Assembly: GCA_041581135.1 (NCBI GenBank)
Contig: JBFGCM010000103.1
Location: 1-12,147 of the forward strand
From: JBFGCM01 sp041581135
GTDB taxonomy: Bacteria > Actinomycetota > Acidimicrobiia > Spongiisociales > UBA5794
Length of the DNA: 12,147 bases
Direction: 5' to 3'
Shown here: positions 5,614 through 12,147 of the stretch, in pieces
Layout of the letters: the number at the start of each line of letters is the position of its first letter
How positions within the stretch are numbered: the stretch's first letter is position 1
Position numbers and translations under genes: made by a program
Notes under the pieces: generated by a model
What the model saw: only the letters and a program-made list of their open reading frames with translations
Databases searched by the model: none
What the model was told of the DNA's origin: nothing

Positions 5614-7145
5614 GACCCGCGGTCCGCCACCGTCTTGGCCTGCATGAAGAGCTTCACGTAGTCAGGACCGCCGGCCTTGGAGTTGGTGCCCGACATGTTG
5701 AAGCCACCGAACGGCTGCTGGCCGACCAAGGCGCCGGTGATCTTGCCGTTCAGGTACAGGTTGCCCACGAAGAACTCCGCTTCGGCGCGCTCGATGCGCT
5801 CGGGATCGGTGCTGAAGAGACCACCGGTGAGGCCGTAGTCTGTGCCGTTGGCGATCTCGATGGCGTGGTCGAAGTCGCGGGCACGGATCACGCTGAGCAC
5901 CGGCCCGAAGATCTCGTGTTGGGCGAGCCGGTGGTCGGGCTGCACCTCGGTGAAGATCGTCGGCTGGATGTAGTAGCCCTCGCCGTCGAGCGGCTCGCCG
6001 CCGTACACCAGCTTGGCTTCCTGCTTCCCCGACTCGATCTCGCGCAAGATGTCGTTGTACTGGGCTTCGCTGATCACCGCGCACACGTCGCTGCCCTGGT
6101 CGGGAGGTCCGATGGTCAACGCCTTGGTCTTCTCGATCACCCGATCGACCACCGTGTCGTGGACCTCGTCCAGGACGATGAGACGGGACAGCGCCGAGCA
6201 CTTCTGGCCCTGGTACCCGAATGCGGAGCCGACGGCGGCCGCCGCGGCGGCATCGAGATCGGCGGTCTCGTCGACGATGAGGGCGTCCTTGCCGCCCATC
6301 TCCATGTAGGCGCGCTTGATCCACTTCTGGCCGGGTCGCACTTTGCCGGCCTCTTCGCTGATTCCCACGCCGACGTCGCGCGACCCTGTGAAGTTCACGA
6401 AACGGGTCTTGGGGCTGGTGACGAGCGCCTCGCCCACCGCGCCCCCTGGGCCGGGGAGGTGGTTGATCACCCCTGGCGGCAGCCCAGCATCATGGGCTGC
6501 CTGTACGAACATCGCGCTCAGCAGCGGCGTGTTGCTGGCAGGCTTCAGCACCACCGTGTTGCCGGCGGCGACCGGTCCGATGGTCATGCCGACTGCGATG
6601 GCGACCGGGAAGTTCCACGGCGGGATCACGACGCCGGCGCCGAGCGGGATGAGGCGGGTGACATTGCGGCCGTCGTCCAACACAGGCTGCGCCGCCTCGA
6701 TGGCCGACCGTGCGTAGTACTCGCAGAAGTCGAGCGCTTCGGCGAAGTCGCCGTCCGCCTCGGGGCCGTTCTTCGATGCTTCCAGGGCGAGCATGGCGAG
6801 GAAGTCGTACTTGCGGTCACGCATCACCTGGGCGATGGCGACCACGAGCTCGGCTCGCTCGTCGGCAGGGGTCGCCGCCCACGCCGGGAAGGCCTCCCAG
6901 GCGGCATCGAGTGCCCTGTCGGCCATCGCAGCATCGGCGGAAGCTGTCGTCCCCAGCACCTCGGATGGCTTGGCCGGATTGATGCTGGTGATCGTGGTCT
7001 CGGTGTCGATGCCCACACCGCCGATGACGAGGGGCCAGTGGCGGTCACCGTCGGCGCGCAGTCGCTCGACGGCCGCTTGGAACGCGGCAGAGACATCGGG
7101 GTCGGAGAAGTCGGTGGGGGGTTCGTTCACGAAGGGTGTGAGCAT
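5610..7145 (-). CDS. 1-pyrroline-5-carboxylate dehydrogenase (L-glutamate gamma-semialdehyde dehydrogenase)
   Basis: A 511-residue NAD(P)+ aldehyde dehydrogenase of the P5C dehydrogenase (RocA/PruA) type, the second step of proline catabolism to glutamate. Counting from ATG 7145, the visible active-site residues are Asn178 (IPPWNFP), Lys201 (VVLKPASNTP), Glu282 (YMEMGGKDA) and Cys316 (QGQKCSALSR). The N-terminal FVNEPPTDF and the C-terminal QQPFGGFNMSGTNSKAGGPDYV are typical of P5C dehydrogenases rather than of generic aldehyde dehydrogenases. There are two adjacent ATGs, 7148 and 7145. GAGGA at 7152-7156 lies only 3 nt from the first and 6 nt from the second, so I chose 7145. No proline dehydrogenase (PRODH) domain is fused and none lies in the window. 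Its stop overlaps the GTG of mobA, an unexpected partner. Confidence 0.92.
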   Translation of the reverse strand: MLTPFVNEPPTDFSDPDVSAAFQAAVERLRADGDRHWPLVIGGVGIDTETTITSINPAKPSEVLGTTASADAAMADRALDAAWEAFPAWAATPADERAELVVAIAQVMRDRKYDFLAMLALEASKNGPEADGDFAEALDFCEYYARSAIEAAQPVLDDGRNVTRLIPLGAGVVIPPWNFPVAIAVGMTIGPVAAGNTVVLKPASNTPLLSAMFVQAAHDAGLPPGVINHLPGPGGAVGEALVTSPKTRFVNFTGSRDVGVGISEEAGKVRPGQKWIKRAYMEMGGKDALIVDETADLDAAAAAAVGSAFGYQGQKCSALSRLIVLDEVHDTVVDRVIEKTKALTIGPPDQGSDVCAVISEAQYNDILREIESGKQEAKLVYGGEPLDGEGYYIQPTIFTEVQPDHRLAQHEIFGPVLSVIRARDFDHAIEIANGTDYGLTGGLFSTDPERIERAEAEFFVGNLYLNGKITGALVGQQPFGGFNMSGTNSKAGGPDYVKLFMQAKTVADRGS

Positions 7146-7151
7146 CATCCG

Positions 7152-7156
7152 TCCTC
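7152..7156 (-). promoter_or_regulatory. Shine-Dalgarno GAGGA that selects the P5C dehydrogenase start
   Basis: GAGGA on the minus strand lies 6 nt before ATG 7145 and only 3 nt before ATG 7148, favouring the second ATG of the MM pair. Confidence 0.55.
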
Positions 7157-7181
7157 GGGCCGGGGCAGCTTCTTCCCCCGA

Positions 7182-7187
7182 ATCCTA
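7182..7187 (-). promoter_or_regulatory. -10 box TAGGAT upstream of the P5C dehydrogenase
   Basis: TAGGAT fits TAnnnT and would start an mRNA with a leader of about 25-30 nt that includes the GAGGA ribosome site. It lies in the 77-bp gap after the DUF1015 stop. No clear -35 hexamer was found, so read-through from the serine operon remains possible. Confidence 0.35.
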
Positions 7188-7198
7188 CGAGGTGGTTG

Positions 7199-7219
7199 CC
7201 GGCGGGGCGCCGCAGCCGG
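7199..7219 (-). terminator. GC hairpin just after the serA-serC-DUF1015 operon
   Basis: Read on the minus strand, starting 3 nt after the DUF1015 stop, CCG and GCGG pair with CCGC and CGG around a CGCC loop, with a 3-nt bulge on the left arm. There is no T-run, so it is not a classical intrinsic terminator. Its place directly behind the operon and ahead of a -10 box fits a terminator, but GC-rich DNA makes such folds by chance. Confidence 0.3.
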
Positions 7220-7222
7220 GAC

Positions 7223-8443
7223 TCAACTCTCGATCGGTCGCACCACGAGGCCGGCTCGGGGCTTTGGCTCGAACCAAGTGGACTTCGGCGGCATGATCTC
7301 GTGGGCGTCGGCCACGGCCATCACTTCGGCGATCGAGGTGGGGTACAGGGCGAAGCCAACGGCACAGTCACTGCGGCCGAGTGCGTGCGGGCCGAGGTGG
7401 CTGCCGATGAAGTGGAGGCGATGGTCGGTGGACGGATCGGTCACCCCGAGCAGCGGCGCCAGGATGTGCTGCTGGAGGATGGTCACGTCCAACGAGTCGT
7501 AGGGATTCTCACCCCGCAGCGCCTCGGGCACCCGGATCCGATACCACCGTCCTTGGACCGTCATCCCGATCTGGCCTTTTCGATGCGGGATCTCCGGTTC
7601 GTCGATCTCCTCGATCTCGAAGCGTTCGGCGATGCGCGTCACCAGCTGATCCGGGGTGAGGTCGCCGAGGTCCGACACGCACCGGTTGTACGCACGCACG
7701 TCCACCTGGTCCTCTGCGAAGAGCGCGGCCAGCACGTACTGGCTGTCTGAATCTTCTTGCAGCCCCGGATCGGCGGCTCGAGCTGCGGCCGCCAACCGGG
7801 AGGCAGCCGCGGTGCGATGGTGCCCGTCGGTGATGTACAGCCGCTGGTGCTCCTCGTAGGCCTCGTCGATCACGGCAACCTCGGCCGGATCGTCGATCAC
7901 CCAGACGCTCTGGGTGAGCCCGTCGGGGGAAGCGGCGGTGACATCTGCGGGCTTGCGGTCGGAGAAGCGGCGCAGCAAGTCGGCGATGCGCCGATCGTTG
8001 GAATGGGCGAGCGCCACCGGGTTGGACGACGCACCGACTGCGGCGTGGTGGTCGGCGATGTGCTGTTCGACGTCCTTCAGTGTGTCCTCGTGGCGCAGCA
8101 CCCGCCCGTCGTCGTAGCCGGCCACGGCGACGTCGGCGATGAGTCCCAGCTTGGTGTGGTTGGGGCTGGACAGCCGATACACGAGGTAGACGGGGCTGGG
8201 GTGGTAGGTGAAGACGTCCGCCTCCATCAGCTCTTGGAGCTTGGCGGCGCCCGCTGCGAGCAGCTGGTCGCGGTCGCCCGAGGCATCGATGGCCGATCGC
8301 ATCACCTGGAGGTAGCTCAGCGGATTGGTGGTGGCGTACTGGTCCCATTCATCAGGGGAGATGGATCCGAGCGGGGGTGCCACCACCGAGTGCACGTGCT
8401 CGGGCTTGGTGACGTAGGCGGCGATGGGGCGGATGAGGCTCAC
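7223..8443 (-). CDS. DUF1015 family protein, third gene of the serine operon
   Basis: A 406-residue soluble protein of the DUF1015 family (COG4198), whose function is not established to my knowledge. Family marks are the N-terminal RPIAAY then VVAPP (5-24), VLRHEDTL (115-122), the central RLYITDGHHRTAAA (201-214) and the C-terminal LDVTILQQHILAPLLGV. The usual APPYDV near the N-terminus reads APPLGS here. The DGHHR box (206-210) resembles the DGHHR-type motif of ParB/sulfiredoxin-fold proteins, a group that includes free-serine kinases (SerK, SbnI). Start is GTG 8443, only 7 bp after the serC stop, with no strong ribosome site, so translation probably depends on serC. DUF1015 genes commonly neighbour serA and serC in bacteria (from memory), which supports a job in phosphoserine or serine metabolism. 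That job is inference. Confidence 0.9.
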   Translation of the reverse strand: MSLIRPIAAYVTKPEHVHSVVAPPLGSISPDEWDQYATTNPLSYLQVMRSAIDASGDRDQLLAAGAAKLQELMEADVFTYHPSPVYLVYRLSSPNHTKLGLIADVAVAGYDDGRVLRHEDTLKDVEQHIADHHAAVGASSNPVALAHSNDRRIADLLRRFSDRKPADVTAASPDGLTQSVWVIDDPAEVAVIDEAYEEHQRLYITDGHHRTAAASRLAAAARAADPGLQEDSDSQYVLAALFAEDQVDVRAYNRCVSDLGDLTPDQLVTRIAERFEIEEIDEPEIPHRKGQIGMTVQGRWYRIRVPEALRGENPYDSLDVTILQQHILAPLLGVTDPSTDHRLHFIGSHLGPHALGRSDCAVGFALYPTSIAEVMAVADAHEIMPPKSTWFEPKPRAGLVVRPIES

Positions 8444-8450
8444 CGCCGGT

Positions 8451-9530
8451 TCATCCGTGTGCGGCGCGGAACTCGGCCATGTGGTCGGTCAATGCGTCGA
8501 CCGCGTCCATCGGCAAGGCGTTGTAGAGGCTGGCGCGAATGCCGCCGACGCTGCGATGTCCCTTGAGCCCGACGAGGTGGCGCGAGGCGGCTTCCTTCAG
8601 GAAGACCGCTTCGAGCTCGGGGGTAGGCAGCCGGAACACCACGTTCATGTGGGATCGGTCTCGGGGCTCGACAGGGGAGCGATAGAACCCGTCGCTCTGA
8701 TCGATCGCTTGGTACACCGCGCCCGACTTCTCGGCGGCGTGTGCCTCCATGGCCGCCAACCCACCCTCGGCCTTCATCCACGCCATCACCTTGCCCATCA
8801 TCCAGATGGCGAACACGGGCGGCGTGTTCATCAACGACCGCGCATCGGCATGGACGTCGTACCGCAGGTACGACGCGAGGTCGCGGTGGGTGTGCTCGAG
8901 GACTGATCGGCGCACGAACACGAGGGTTGTCCCTGCCGGACCCAGGTTCTTCTGGGCGCCGCCGTACACCACGTCGAAGCGCTCCCACGGGATGGGGCGG
9001 CTCACGTAGTCCGATGACATGTCGGCCACCAGCGGCACGTCGACGTCAGGCCACTCGACCATGCGGATACCGCCGATGGTCTCGTTGCTGGTGACGTGCA
9101 GGTATCGGGTGCCGGGCCGGAGTTCGATCTCGTCGGTGCTCGGCATGCGGGCGTAGCCGTGAGGCTCGCCGTCCCAGGCGGTGTAGACGTCACCATGGTG
9201 GCCCGCATCGGCAATGGCCTTGGTGCCCCAACTGCCGCTGGCGACATAACCGCCCCGCTGAGCTTCGGCGAGCAGGTTCATCGGCACCATGGCGAACTGG
9301 AGGGTTGCTCCGCCCTGTAGGAACAGCACGTCGAAGTCGTCGGGAACACCGAAGACACTCCGGACCAAGGCCGTGGTCTCCTCGTGGACGGCGTCGTACG
9401 CGGCGGAGCGGTGGCTCATCTCGATGAGGGACATGCCCGCTCCGCGGAAGTCGACGAACTCTGCCTGTGCCTCCTCTAGGACGGGCAGAGGCAGGGTGCA
9501 TGGCCCGGCGCCGAAGTTGTGCGCCCTCAC
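8451..9530 (-). CDS. serC: Phosphoserine aminotransferase SerC
   Basis: A 359-residue PLP enzyme that transfers the amino group of glutamate to 3-phosphohydroxypyruvate, giving O-phosphoserine, the second step of serine synthesis. It is of the E. coli/Bacillus type. Marks are NFGAGPCTLPLPVL (5-18), MSLIEMSHRS (33-42), LFLQGGATLQFAMVPMNL (69-86), SNETIGGI (148-155), DMSSDYVSRPI (170-180), YGGAQKNLGPAG with PLP lysine Lys194, MNTPPVFAIW and KGHRSVGGIRASLYNA. All expected residues are present. The frame is open far upstream into serA, but the start is GTG 9530, where GTGA overlaps the serA stop and the N-terminus aligns with the family. DUF1015 follows after 7 bp. Many Actinobacteria carry a different, mycobacterial-type SerC, so this subtype is notable if the host is actinobacterial. 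Confidence 0.96.
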   Translation of the reverse strand: MRAHNFGAGPCTLPLPVLEEAQAEFVDFRGAGMSLIEMSHRSAAYDAVHEETTALVRSVFGVPDDFDVLFLQGGATLQFAMVPMNLLAEAQRGGYVASGSWGTKAIADAGHHGDVYTAWDGEPHGYARMPSTDEIELRPGTRYLHVTSNETIGGIRMVEWPDVDVPLVADMSSDYVSRPIPWERFDVVYGGAQKNLGPAGTTLVFVRRSVLEHTHRDLASYLRYDVHADARSLMNTPPVFAIWMMGKVMAWMKAEGGLAAMEAHAAEKSGAVYQAIDQSDGFYRSPVEPRDRSHMNVVFRLPTPELEAVFLKEAASRHLVGLKGHRSVGGIRASLYNALPMDAVDALTDHMAEFRAAHG

Positions 9531-10729
9531 CTGATCACCGTGACGGCGAGGACCTCTTTGATGGCCTCGAGCGCTTCGTGCACCGCACGGGTGTAGTCGC
9601 CCCGCAGGTCGATGGTGGCCACCGCGGCATTCGCACCGGCGAAGACGGCGTTCTCCATCTGCTCGACGTTGATCTGCGCGTCCTTGAGCACGTCGAACAC
9701 CTGAGAGAGCACTCCGACACGGTCGTAGTGGCGTACCGCGATGGTGGTGGCACCCAGGTGCGGATCCGCCATGTTCACGCAGTGAAGCACCGTGCCCTCC
9801 GAGTAGAACTGGAGGATGCGCTGCACCCCGGCGGCGATGGCCCGCTGTGCCTGGTCGGTAGAGGCACCGATGTGGTGCGTGCCGTAGACGTTGGGATGCC
9901 GGGCCAGCGCGCTGGTGAACGTGCCCTCGCCGGCCGCAGGTTCGTCTTTGAACACATCGAGACCGGCCCGGATGCCCTTCTCGTCCATCGCCTCGATCAG
10001 TGCCTTTTCGTCCACGATCTCGCCTCGTGAGGTGTTGATGATCACGGCCCCGGGCTTCATCTCTGCCAGGAGGTCGCGGTCGATCATCTCGCTGGTGGCC
10101 TCGTTGAGAGGTACATGGAACGACAGGATGTCGCACTGGCGAGCGAGGAGGTGGATGTCGGCAACCAGATGGATGCCGAGCTCCTCGATCCGGCGCAACG
10201 TCTCCGGGTCCCGGTTGGGCTTGCGGATGGCGTAGACGTCCATGCCGAAGGCCTTGGCGCGGGAGGCGAGGGCGAGGCCGATGTCACCGATGCCGACGAT
10301 GCCCAGCACGCGGCCGTAGAGTCCGATCGCCTGGGAGAAGTGCTTCTTCCGCCAGATGCCGGCCCGCAGGTCGATGACGTTGTCGGGGATGTTGCGATCG
10401 ATGGCGGCGATGAGCCCGAAGGCGAGCTCGGCGACGGCCAGTGCGTTCTGCCCGGGCACATTGCACACGTAGATGCCGACTTCTGCCGCCGCCTGGACAT
10501 CGATCGTGTTCGTACCGGCCCCGGCCCGGATGATCAACGCAAGGTGATCGCCGGCGTCGATCGTTTCTGCGGTGACCTTCGTGCTGCGAACCACCAAGCC
10601 CTCGTAGCCGTGGATCAGCTCGGGCAGATCATCGGCAGTGGTGGCAGGTAGGTAGTCGCATTCGTGGCCCATGCCGCGGATCGCCTGCAGATGGGTCTGG
10701 TCGAACGCGTCGGCGAAGAGGATCTTCAT
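9527..10729 (-). CDS. serA: D-3-phosphoglycerate dehydrogenase SerA
   Basis: A 400-residue NAD-dependent dehydrogenase catalysing the first, committed step of serine synthesis. The substrate domain carries VVRSTKVT (46-53) and IIRAGAGTNTID (66-77). The Rossmann domain has GIVGIGDIG (143-151). The catalytic triad is Arg235 (INTSRGEIVD), Glu263 (FKDEP) and His286 (THHIGAST). Residues about 328-400 form a C-terminal ACT domain (HYDRVGVLSQVFDVL), the usual serine-feedback site, so allosteric inhibition by serine is likely. The intervening ASB domain of long SerA forms is absent, giving the short 400-residue architecture. The usual TPHIG before the catalytic His reads THHIG here. It is the first gene of the serA-serC-DUF1015 operon and overlaps serC by 4 bp. 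ATG 10729 is preceded by a TAATAT box. No strong ribosome site is visible. Confidence 0.95.
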   Translation of the reverse strand: MKILFADAFDQTHLQAIRGMGHECDYLPATTADDLPELIHGYEGLVVRSTKVTAETIDAGDHLALIIRAGAGTNTIDVQAAAEVGIYVCNVPGQNALAVAELAFGLIAAIDRNIPDNVIDLRAGIWRKKHFSQAIGLYGRVLGIVGIGDIGLALASRAKAFGMDVYAIRKPNRDPETLRRIEELGIHLVADIHLLARQCDILSFHVPLNEATSEMIDRDLLAEMKPGAVIINTSRGEIVDEKALIEAMDEKGIRAGLDVFKDEPAAGEGTFTSALARHPNVYGTHHIGASTDQAQRAIAAGVQRILQFYSEGTVLHCVNMADPHLGATTIAVRHYDRVGVLSQVFDVLKDAQINVEQMENAVFAGANAAVATIDLRGDYTRAVHEALEAIKEVLAVTVIR

Positions 10730-10758
10730 GTGGTGTCCGGATGGTTGGAGGCGTGCGG

Positions 10759-10764
10759 ATATTA
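10759..10764 (-). promoter_or_regulatory. -10 box TAATAT of the serA operon
   Basis: TAATAT on the minus strand is the most AT-rich hexamer of the divergent intergenic region and fits TAnnnT. Start of transcription would be near 10752, giving a leader of about 23 nt before the serA ATG. A TTGCGG lies 14 bp upstream, too close for a standard -35 box. Confidence 0.5.
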
Positions 10765-10846
10765 GGCCGACCGCGAGCCCGCAATGCCGTCCGGCGATGT
10801 GGTCGGAGTCGGCCGGTCGACGTGGCCATCGTTGCGGCGGTGACGG

Positions 10847-10852
10847 TAACCT
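10847..10852 (+). promoter_or_regulatory. -10 box TAACCT of the gabD-like gene
   Basis: TAACCT lies in a 14-mer (GACGGTAACCTCCG, 10842-10855) identical to the one at the start of the sugar dehydrogenase gene. Here the box is 29 nt from the GTG, so the mRNA would have a leader of about 20 nt containing a ribosome site. No -35 hexamer at normal spacing was recognised. Confidence 0.45.
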
Positions 10853-10867
10853 CCGTCGTCGGCCACC

Positions 10868-10874
10868 AAGGGAG
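10868..10874 (+). promoter_or_regulatory. Shine-Dalgarno AAGGGAG setting the GTG start at 10882
   Basis: AAGGGAG sits 7 nt before GTG 10882, the clearest ribosome site in the window. It supports a GTG start where no ATG is available near the N-terminus of the domain. Confidence 0.65.
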
Positions 10875-10881
10875 CAGCCCC

Positions 10882-12147
10882 GTGTTCATCAATGGCGAAT
10901 GGCGCGAGACCGAAGCGACGTTCGATGTCACGAACCCGGCCACCGGGGAGGTCATCGCCGCCGTGCCGGACGCCTCGATTCAGGATCTCGACGATGCAAT
11001 CGCCGCAGCCACGGCGGCCTTCCCGAAATGGGAGGCGCTGACTGCGTACCAGCGGTCCGCCGTGCTCTACCGAGCCTACGACCTGATGATGGAGCGCAAG
11101 GAAATCCTCGCCAAGCTGCTCACCGAGGAACAGGGCAAGCCGCTCAAGGCGTCTCGTTTCGAGGTGCAGTACGCAGCTGACTTCTTCCTGTGGTTCGCAG
11201 AAGAGGCCAAGCGCGTGTACGGCCAGATCGTCCCGTCGCCTCGGGCCGATCAGCGGTTCATGGTGTTGCGGCAACCCGTCGGTGTCGTCGGCGCCATCAC
11301 GCCGTGGAACTACCCGATATCGATGGTGACCCGCAAGGTGGCGCCGGCCATCGCCGCCGGCTGCACGATCGTGCTCAAGCCCGCCGAGCAGACTCCGCTC
11401 ATCGCCATGGAGGTGTTCCGCATCCTCGAAGAGGCCGGCGTGCCGCCGGGCGTGATCAACCTGGTTACGACCAAGGATCCGGTGCCGGTGGGGGAGGCCT
11501 TCACCACCGATCCGCGTATCGCCAAGATCACCTTCACCGGCTCCACCGAGGTGGGGCGGCTGCTGGCCCGGGGTGCGGCTGAGCAGATCAAGCGGGTGTC
11601 GCTGGAGCTCGGGGGCCACGCCCCGTTCATCGTGTTCCCCGACGCCGATCCGAGCCACGCCGCCAAAGGCGCCTCGTTGGTCAAGTTCCTCAACACGGGC
11701 CAGGCCTGCATCAGCCCCAACCGGATGTTCGTGCACCGCTCCGCCGTCGACGACTTCACCCAGGTGATGGCCGATCGGGTGGGCAAGATGCGCGCCGGCA
11801 ACGGTCTCGAGGAGGGTGTCAGCGTGGGGCCGCTCGTGGACGAAGCCGGCCTCTCCAAGGTCGACGGTCAGGTGCAGGACGCCGTCGCCAAGGGGGCCGA
11901 CCTCGTCGCCGGGGGCCGACGCCTCACCGAGGACGGCCTCGACCAGGGCCTGTTCTACGCGCCGACGGTGCTCGGCGCCGTCACCGAGGACATGGACATC
12001 TACCGCCACGAGACCTTTGGCCCGGTGGCGCCGATCATCGCCTTCGACGACGAGGACGAGGTCCTCGCCCGCGCCAACGACACGATCTACGGGCTCGCCG
12101 CCTACGTCTACACCCGCGACGTGAGCCGGGCCATGCGCATGTTCGAA
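10882..12147 (+). CDS. gabD: Succinate-semialdehyde dehydrogenase-like NAD(P)+ aldehyde dehydrogenase (3' partial)
   Basis: 422 codons are present and open to the window end. The family is about 480 residues, so some 55-60 are missing. It begins FINGEWRETEATFDVTNPAT, like GabD. Active-site residues are Asn143 (ITPWNYP), Lys166 (IVLKPAEQTP), Glu242 (SLELGGHAPFIVF) and Cys276 (NTGQACISPNR), with Glu377 in HETFGP. Arg151 in MVTRK matches the Arg that binds the succinate carboxylate in GabD enzymes. The reaction would be succinate semialdehyde to succinate, the last step of GABA breakdown. GabD-type enzymes also take glutarate semialdehyde and related aldehydes, so the substrate is not certain. 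The second Cys two residues after the catalytic one, seen in redox-switched SSADHs, is Ser here. The gene is divergent from serA across 152 bp, with AAGGGAG ahead of a GTG start. Confidence 0.8.
   Translation, partial: MFINGEWRETEATFDVTNPATGEVIAAVPDASIQDLDDAIAAATAAFPKWEALTAYQRSAVLYRAYDLMMERKEILAKLLTEEQGKPLKASRFEVQYAADFFLWFAEEAKRVYGQIVPSPRADQRFMVLRQPVGVVGAITPWNYPISMVTRKVAPAIAAGCTIVLKPAEQTPLIAMEVFRILEEAGVPPGVINLVTTKDPVPVGEAFTTDPRIAKITFTGSTEVGRLLARGAAEQIKRVSLELGGHAPFIVFPDADPSHAAKGASLVKFLNTGQACISPNRMFVHRSAVDDFTQVMADRVGKMRAGNGLEEGVSVGPLVDEAGLSKVDGQVQDAVAKGADLVAGGRRLTEDGLDQGLFYAPTVLGAVTEDMDIYRHETFGPVAPIIAFDDEDEVLARANDTIYGLAAYVYTRDVSRAMRMFE

Noticed and set aside
5865..7502. A 545-codon plus-strand open frame opposite the P5C dehydrogenase
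   Set aside because: The minus strand contains all aldehyde dehydrogenase active-site motifs, and the plus frame crosses gene borders without recognisable content.
9531..10136. A 202-codon upstream extension of serC inside serA
   Set aside because: The extension is an Arg/His/Gly-rich out-of-frame reading of serA. The family N-terminus begins at GTG 9530.

Overview
The window is GC-rich and densely coded. It is bacterial chromosomal DNA of actinobacterial type, and an acidimicrobial (Acidimicrobiia-like) marine or soil lineage is my best guess. The guess rests on strong GC bias at third codon positions, GTG starts, 4-bp ATGA/GTGA gene overlaps, TAnnnT-type -10 boxes placed 6-8 nt before two start codons (leaderless mRNAs), and a Pro/Thr-rich lipoprotein linker. 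No rRNA, tRNA, CRISPR array, insertion sequence or integrase was seen, and no gene-free stretch exceeds about 155 bp.

Layout. (1) 1-1906, plus strand: the 3' part of a Mut7-C RNase-domain protein, a DUF72 (YecE-like) protein overlapping it by 4 bp, and a lipoprotein with a conserved DGSLGCPEPG domain. (2) 1922-4078, minus strand, tail-to-tail with the lipoprotein: a secreted PQQ-dependent sugar dehydrogenase-like beta-propeller fused to seven VCBS/FG-GAP-like repeats with a period of almost exactly 50 residues. (3) 4107-7145, minus strand: fdhD, mobA and a 1-pyrroline-5-carboxylate dehydrogenase. Transcription runs from the dehydrogenase through mobA (GTGA overlap) towards fdhD, which also has its own leaderless-type promoter. 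(4) 7223-10729, minus strand: the serine-biosynthesis operon serA-serC-DUF1015, with a 4-bp overlap and then a 7-bp gap. (5) 10882-12147, plus strand: the 5' 422 codons of a succinate-semialdehyde dehydrogenase-like gene, divergent from serA and cut by the window end.

How the genes fit together. SerA and SerC carry out the first two steps from 3-phosphoglycerate to phosphoserine. No phosphoserine phosphatase is present, and the third gene is a DUF1015 protein with a DGHHR motif, which makes it the most interesting unknown here. SerC consumes glutamate, P5C dehydrogenase makes glutamate, and the divergent GabD-like enzyme acts on a glutamate-derived semialdehyde, so region 3-5 has a loose glutamate theme (inference). 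MobA (Mo-bis-MGD cofactor) and FdhD (sulfur transfer to formate dehydrogenase) serve molybdoenzyme maturation, but no formate dehydrogenase gene lies in the window. Most of the window is recognisable housekeeping metabolism. The points worth a second look are DUF1015 in the serine operon, the leaderless promoters with a shared 14-bp element, and the regular repeat array on the secreted dehydrogenase.
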